From NCBI RefSeq assembly GCF_000406165.1, contig NZ_CM001977.1:1225398-1289397 (forward strand): 64,000 nt of DNA, given 5' to 3'. This DNA is from Dickeya zeae NCPPB 2538. Its GTDB lineage: Bacteria; Pseudomonadota; Gammaproteobacteria; Enterobacterales; Enterobacteriaceae. Below, in pieces: positions 60,906-64,000 of this stretch. A program made the position numbers and the translations under genes. Below the pieces are notes generated by a model. That model was not told the DNA's origin and searched no databases. It was given only the letters and a program-made list of their open reading frames with translations. Each line of letters opens with the position of its first letter. Within the stretch, counting starts at the first letter, position 1.

Positions 60906-62192
60906 ATGAAGCAGGCATTAAAAATTGCATTGAGTTTTCTGATGCTGTGGACGGCTGTGTTGCATGCAGAAGTCCGTATTGAAATTACTCAGGGGGTCGA
61001 CTCCGCACGGCCGATCGGCGTGGTTCCGTTTAAATCGACGGGCGGCGCAGTTCCTGAAGAGATCGGCAGCATTGTTGCTGCAGATTTGCGTAACAGCGGT
61101 AAATTCAACCCTATCGACCCCAGCCGTATGCCACAACAGCCGGGTACCGCGGCTGAAGTAACGCCGTCTGCCTGGACCGCTCTGGGTATTGACGCGGTAG
61201 TCGTCGGGCAGGTTCAGCCGACAGCCGATGGCTATCTGGTTTCCTATCAACTGGTAGATACCTCCGGCAGTGCAGGCAGCGTGCTGGCGCAGAACCAGTT
61301 CAAAGTGACCAAGCAGTGGCTGCGTTATGCTGCGCATACCGCCAGCGATGAGGTTTTCGAGAAGCTGACAGGCATCAAGGGCGCTTTCCGTACGCGTATC
61401 GCTTATGTGGTGCAAACCAATGGCGGGCAGTATCCGTATGAATTGCGTGTAGCGGATTACGACGGTTACAACCAATTTGTGGTTCATCGCTCTCCAGAAC
61501 CGTTGATGTCACCGGCCTGGTCTCCTGATGGCAGCAAACTGGCCTATGTGACCTTCGAGAGTGGCCGTTCTGCGCTGGTGGTACAGACACTGGCCAATGG
61601 TGATATCAGACAAATTGCGTCTTTCCCACGTCACAATGGTGCGCCGGCATTCTCACCGGATGGGTCTAAACTGGCTTTTGCGCTGTCCAAAAGTGGTAGC
61701 CTGAATTTGTATGTGATGAATCTGGGCTCTGGCCAGATTTCTCAGGTAACAGATGGTCGCAGTAATAATACTGAGCCGACCTGGTTCCCTGATAGCCAAA
61801 CGCTGGCCTATACTTCTGACCAGGCCGGTCGTCCCCAGATTTATAAAATCGGTATCAACGGCGGTGCTCCTCAGCGTCTGACCTGGGAAGGCTCCCAGAA
61901 TCAGGATGCTGAAATCAGCAGCGATGGTAAATTCCTGGTGATGGTCAGCTCCAATGGTGGCGCTCAGCATATCGCCAAACAGGATCTGGTAACGGGTGGC
62001 GTTCAAGTGTTAACGGACACGTTCCTGGATGAAACGCCGAGTATCGCACCCAATGGCACCATGGTAATCTACAGCTCCAAACAGGGACTGGGTTCCGTGT
62101 TGCAACTGGTTTCGACCGACGGGCGTTTTAAAGCGCGTCTTCCGGCAACCGATGGTCAGGTGAGATTCCCTACCTGGTCGCCGTATATGTAA
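60906..62192 (+). CDS. tolB: Tol-Pal periplasmic protein TolB
   Basis: Periplasmic protein (428 aa; E. coli 430). A signal peptide (residues 1-21, ending TAVLHA before EVRIEITQGVDSA) leaves the TolA-binding N-terminus; an alpha/beta domain is followed by a six-bladed beta-propeller with WSPDGSKLAYV, FSPDGSKLAFALS and WFPDSQTLAYTSD blade repeats that binds Pal. It lies 130 bp after tolA and 39 bp before pal. Confidence 0.98.
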   Translation: MKQALKIALSFLMLWTAVLHAEVRIEITQGVDSARPIGVVPFKSTGGAVPEEIGSIVAADLRNSGKFNPIDPSRMPQQPGTAAEVTPSAWTALGIDAVVVGQVQPTADGYLVSYQLVDTSGSAGSVLAQNQFKVTKQWLRYAAHTASDEVFEKLTGIKGAFRTRIAYVVQTNGGQYPYELRVADYDGYNQFVVHRSPEPLMSPAWSPDGSKLAYVTFESGRSALVVQTLANGDIRQIASFPRHNGAPAFSPDGSKLAFALSKSGSLNLYVMNLGSGQISQVTDGRSNNTEPTWFPDSQTLAYTSDQAGRPQIYKIGINGGAPQRLTWEGSQNQDAEISSDGKFLVMVSSNGGAQHIAKQDLVTGGVQVLTDTFLDETPSIAPNGTMVIYSSKQGLGSVLQLVSTDGRFKARLPATDGQVRFPTWSPYM

Positions 62193-62231
62193 TCAAAAAT
62201 ATGTACAATAACCTATTTAAAGGACATAGAA

Positions 62232-62738
62232 ATGCAATTCAATAAAGTGCTGAAAGGCCTGATGTTGGCTCTGCCGGTGCTGGCTGTTGCCGCATGTAGC
62301 TCCAACAAACACGCTAACAATGACCAGTCCTCCCTGAACGGCGGTGCTGGTATGGAAAATGGCGGTAACATGTCTTCTGCTGAGCAGGCTCGTCTGCAGA
62401 TGCAGGAACTGCAGCGCAACAATATCGTTTACTTCGATCTGGACAAATATGACATTCGTCCTGACTTCGCTCAGATGCTGGATGCCCACGCTGCTTTCCT
62501 GCGTAGCAACCCGTCTTACAAAGTGACCATCGAAGGTCATGCGGACGAACGTGGTACACCGGAATACAACATCGCTCTGGGCGAGCGTCGTGCTAATGCT
62601 GTGCAGATGTATCTGCAGGGTAAAGGCGTGTCTGCCGATCAGATCTCCGTGGTTTCTTATGGTAAAGAGAAACCTGCCGTTCTGGGTCATGACGAAGCTG
62701 CATGGTCCAAGAACCGTCGTGCCGTTCTGGTATACTAA
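62232..62738 (+). CDS. pal: Peptidoglycan-associated lipoprotein Pal
   Basis: Outer-membrane lipoprotein (168 aa; E. coli 173) that binds peptidoglycan. Lipobox VAAC with Cys22, a short disordered linker, then the OmpA-like domain with YFDLDKYDIRPDFAQMLDAH and GHADERGTPEYNIALGERRA. It is matured by Lnt, encoded at the other end of this window. Cpob follows after 9 bp. Confidence 0.98.
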   Translation: MQFNKVLKGLMLALPVLAVAACSSNKHANNDQSSLNGGAGMENGGNMSSAEQARLQMQELQRNNIVYFDLDKYDIRPDFAQMLDAHAAFLRSNPSYKVTIEGHADERGTPEYNIALGERRANAVQMYLQGKGVSADQISVVSYGKEKPAVLGHDEAAWSKNRRAVLVY

Positions 62739-62747
62739 GAGAATCGC

Positions 62748-63560
62748 ATGAGCAGTAACTTCAGACATCACATGTTGAGTCTGTCGTTACTGGTTGGCGT
62801 AGCGGCCCCTTGGGCCGCTACTGCCCAAGCGCCAATCAGTAATGTCGGCTCAGGCTCGGTAGAAGATCGAGTCACTCAGCTGGAGCGTATCTCCAACGCT
62901 CATAGTCAGTTATTAACCCAACTTCAGCAACAACTCGCCGACACTCAGCGCGATATCGATGGCTTGCGCGGCCAAATCCAGGAAAATCAATATCAGCTGA
63001 ATCAGGTCGTTGAGCGTCAAAAGCAGATCTATCAGCAAATTGACAGCCTGGGTTCTCAGAGCGGCGGTCAATCCTCTTCTGGTGCGTCATCGGCAGCTAA
63101 TGCTGCGGCGTCTGCACCAGCGGCAGCCAGCGATGCAGGAGCCGCAAGTAACACCGGTACAAGTTCCGCAGCGCCAGCTATGACGGGTGATGCGAATACC
63201 GATTACAACGCAGCTGCTTCATTGGTGCTGGAAAAGAAACAGTATGATCAGGCGATTGCGGCGTTTCAGAATTTCGTTAAACGATATCCTGATTCAACCT
63301 ACCAGCCGAATGCGAATTACTGGTTAGGGCAATTGTTCTACAATAAGGGTAAAAAAGATGACTCGGCGTATTACTTCGCTAATGTTGTCAAAAACTACCC
63401 TAAATCACCGAAAGCACCGGAAGCCATGTTCAAAGTTGGCCTCATCATGCAGGAAAAAGGTCAGACTGATAAAGCCAAGGCAGTCTACCAACAGGTGGTA
63501 AAGAACTACCCCAATACTGATGGTGCAAAACAAGCTCAGAAGCGTTTGGATAGTTTGTGA
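62748..63560 (+). CDS. cpoB: Cell-division coordinator CpoB (YbgF)
   Basis: Periplasmic protein (270 aa; E. coli 263) that links PBP1B activity with Tol-Pal constriction. A signal peptide (about 1-27, ending WAATAQA) is followed by a trimerising coiled coil (VEDRVTQLERISNAHSQLLT on to about residue 100), an Ala/Ser-rich linker (about 105-145) and a C-terminal TPR domain (YNAAASLVLEKKQYDQAIAA). The linker is richer in Ser/Ala than in E. coli. Confidence 0.96.
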   Translation: MSSNFRHHMLSLSLLVGVAAPWAATAQAPISNVGSGSVEDRVTQLERISNAHSQLLTQLQQQLADTQRDIDGLRGQIQENQYQLNQVVERQKQIYQQIDSLGSQSGGQSSSGASSAANAAASAPAAASDAGAASNTGTSSAAPAMTGDANTDYNAAASLVLEKKQYDQAIAAFQNFVKRYPDSTYQPNANYWLGQLFYNKGKKDDSAYYFANVVKNYPKSPKAPEAMFKVGLIMQEKGQTDKAKAVYQQVVKNYPNTDGAKQAQKRLDSL

Positions 63561-63574
63561 TTCCCTTTCTGGCA

Positions 63575-63603
63575 CAAAAACTGCGCGATATGCGTGGTTT
63601 TTG
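63575..63603 (+). terminator. Probable tol-pal operon terminator
   Basis: A 12-bp stem with two wobble pairs (CAAAAACTGCGC / GCGTGGTTTTTG, loop of 5) starts 14 bp after the cpoB stop codon. The T run forms part of the stem, so efficiency is uncertain. Confidence 0.5.
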
Positions 63604-63654
63604 CGCTGGAGAGTTCAAGGGATAAGCAGTTGAGCTTTTTTTTCGGAAAATGTG

Positions 63655-63682
63655 TTGCACAGAAAAATTATATTAGTAATAT
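63655..63682 (+). promoter_or_regulatory. tRNA-Lys promoter
   Basis: TTGCAC and TAATAT are separated by 16 bp and followed by GCCGCC, a GC-rich discriminator as in other stable-RNA promoters. About 50 bp before the first tRNA-Lys. Confidence 0.65.
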
Positions 63683-63733
63683 ATGCCGCCGTTGCCAAGG
63701 CGATGCTGAATCGCTAAAAGCAGCCGAATGTTT

Positions 63734-63809
63734 GGGTCGTTAGCTCAGTCGGTAGAGCAGTTGACTTTTAATCAATTGGTCGCAGGTTCGAATCCTGCAC
63801 GACCCACCA
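63734..63809 (+). tRNA. tRNA-Lys (TTT), copy 1
   Basis: 76 nt with encoded CCA. The acceptor GGGTCGT/ACGACCC and anticodon loop CTTTTAA (UUU) identify tRNA-Lys, the same gene that opens the E. coli lysT-valT-lysW cluster after cpoB. Confidence 0.97.
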
Positions 63810-63838
63810 AACAATCTCTGTGTAGCATATCCCGTAGC

Positions 63839-63914
63839 GGGTCGTTAGCTCAGTCGGTAGAGCAGTTGACTTTTAATCAATTGGTCGCAGGTTCGAATCC
63901 TGCACGACCCACCA
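63839..63914 (+). tRNA. tRNA-Lys (TTT), copy 2
   Basis: 76 nt, identical to copy 1 over its whole length, with encoded CCA and only 29 bp between the two. The remaining bases to the window end (63915-64000) show no feature. Confidence 0.97.
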
Positions 63915-64000
63915 CCGCTAAATAAATCACTCCCTTTTAATTCGCTCACTGTATTTCAGACATGACGCTGTCGTGCAGGTGAGAAGCTGCGTTCAGGTTC

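Overview
The window is enterobacterial chromosome. Gene order and protein sequences closely follow the Escherichia coli gltIJKL to lysT stretch: lnt-corC-ybeYZ-miaB, ubiF, the Gln/Met/Leu tRNA cluster, asnB, nag, glnS, fur, fldA, seqA-pgm, kdp, phr, pxp, gltA, sdh-suc, cyd and tol-pal. Departures from E. coli suggest a soft-rot member of the Pectobacteriaceae, probably Dickeya-like. That placement is inference; no rRNA or species marker is present. The departures are a solitary chemoreceptor beside fldA, a NagE without its IIA domain, a two-domain RudS-type protein beside phr, and no nagD, chiPQ, speF-potE or nei at their E. coli positions.

Layout. 1-6.6 kb (minus): glutamate/aspartate ABC transporter gltIJ(K) with an SroC-like 3'UTR RNA, then lnt, corC, ybeY, ybeZ. 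6.6-10 kb: miaB, divergent ubiF, and an EmrE-type SMR pump. 10.1-10.8 kb: six tRNA genes (2 Met, 1 Leu, 3 Gln) in one minus-strand operon with a strong promoter. 11-18 kb: asnB, nagC-nagA-nagB and divergent nagE, with two candidate NagC operators and a CRP site between nagB and nagE. 18-24.8 kb: glnS, fur (with an upstream uof-like peptide), fldA, an MCP with a FliA-type promoter, ybfE, ybfF. 25-28 kb: seqA, pgm, a half-size EamA transporter. 27.8-36.3 kb: kdpFABC-kdpDE with a conserved KdpE box, then ybfA. 36.5-42.2 kb: rudS, a MITE-like 120-bp repeat, phr, ybgI, pxpB-pxpC-pxpA. 42.3-54 kb: gltA, divergent sdhCDAB-sucABCD, ending in an SdhX-like 3' RNA. 54.7-57.8 kb: cydA-cydB-cydX-ybgE. 58-63.6 kb: ybgC-tolQRAB-pal-cpoB. 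63.7-63.9 kb: two identical tRNA-Lys genes.

The genes form coherent modules: amino-sugar uptake and catabolism, high-affinity K+ uptake with its two-component system, 5-oxoproline hydrolysis, most of the oxidative TCA cycle with cytochrome bd, envelope integrity, and tRNA modification or demodification (miaB, rudS). No prophage, CRISPR array, complete insertion sequence or defence island was seen. The less ordinary observations are the rudS-phr pairing, the MITE-like element abutting the rudS stop codon, the IIA-less NagE with phased NagC operators, a tRNA-Gln gene that does not encode its CCA end, a perfect 24-bp inverted repeat at the predicted cydA start site, and several small ORFs and 3'UTR RNAs (kdpF, cydX, uof, SroC-like, SdhX-like). 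I did not find an obviously new multi-gene system.
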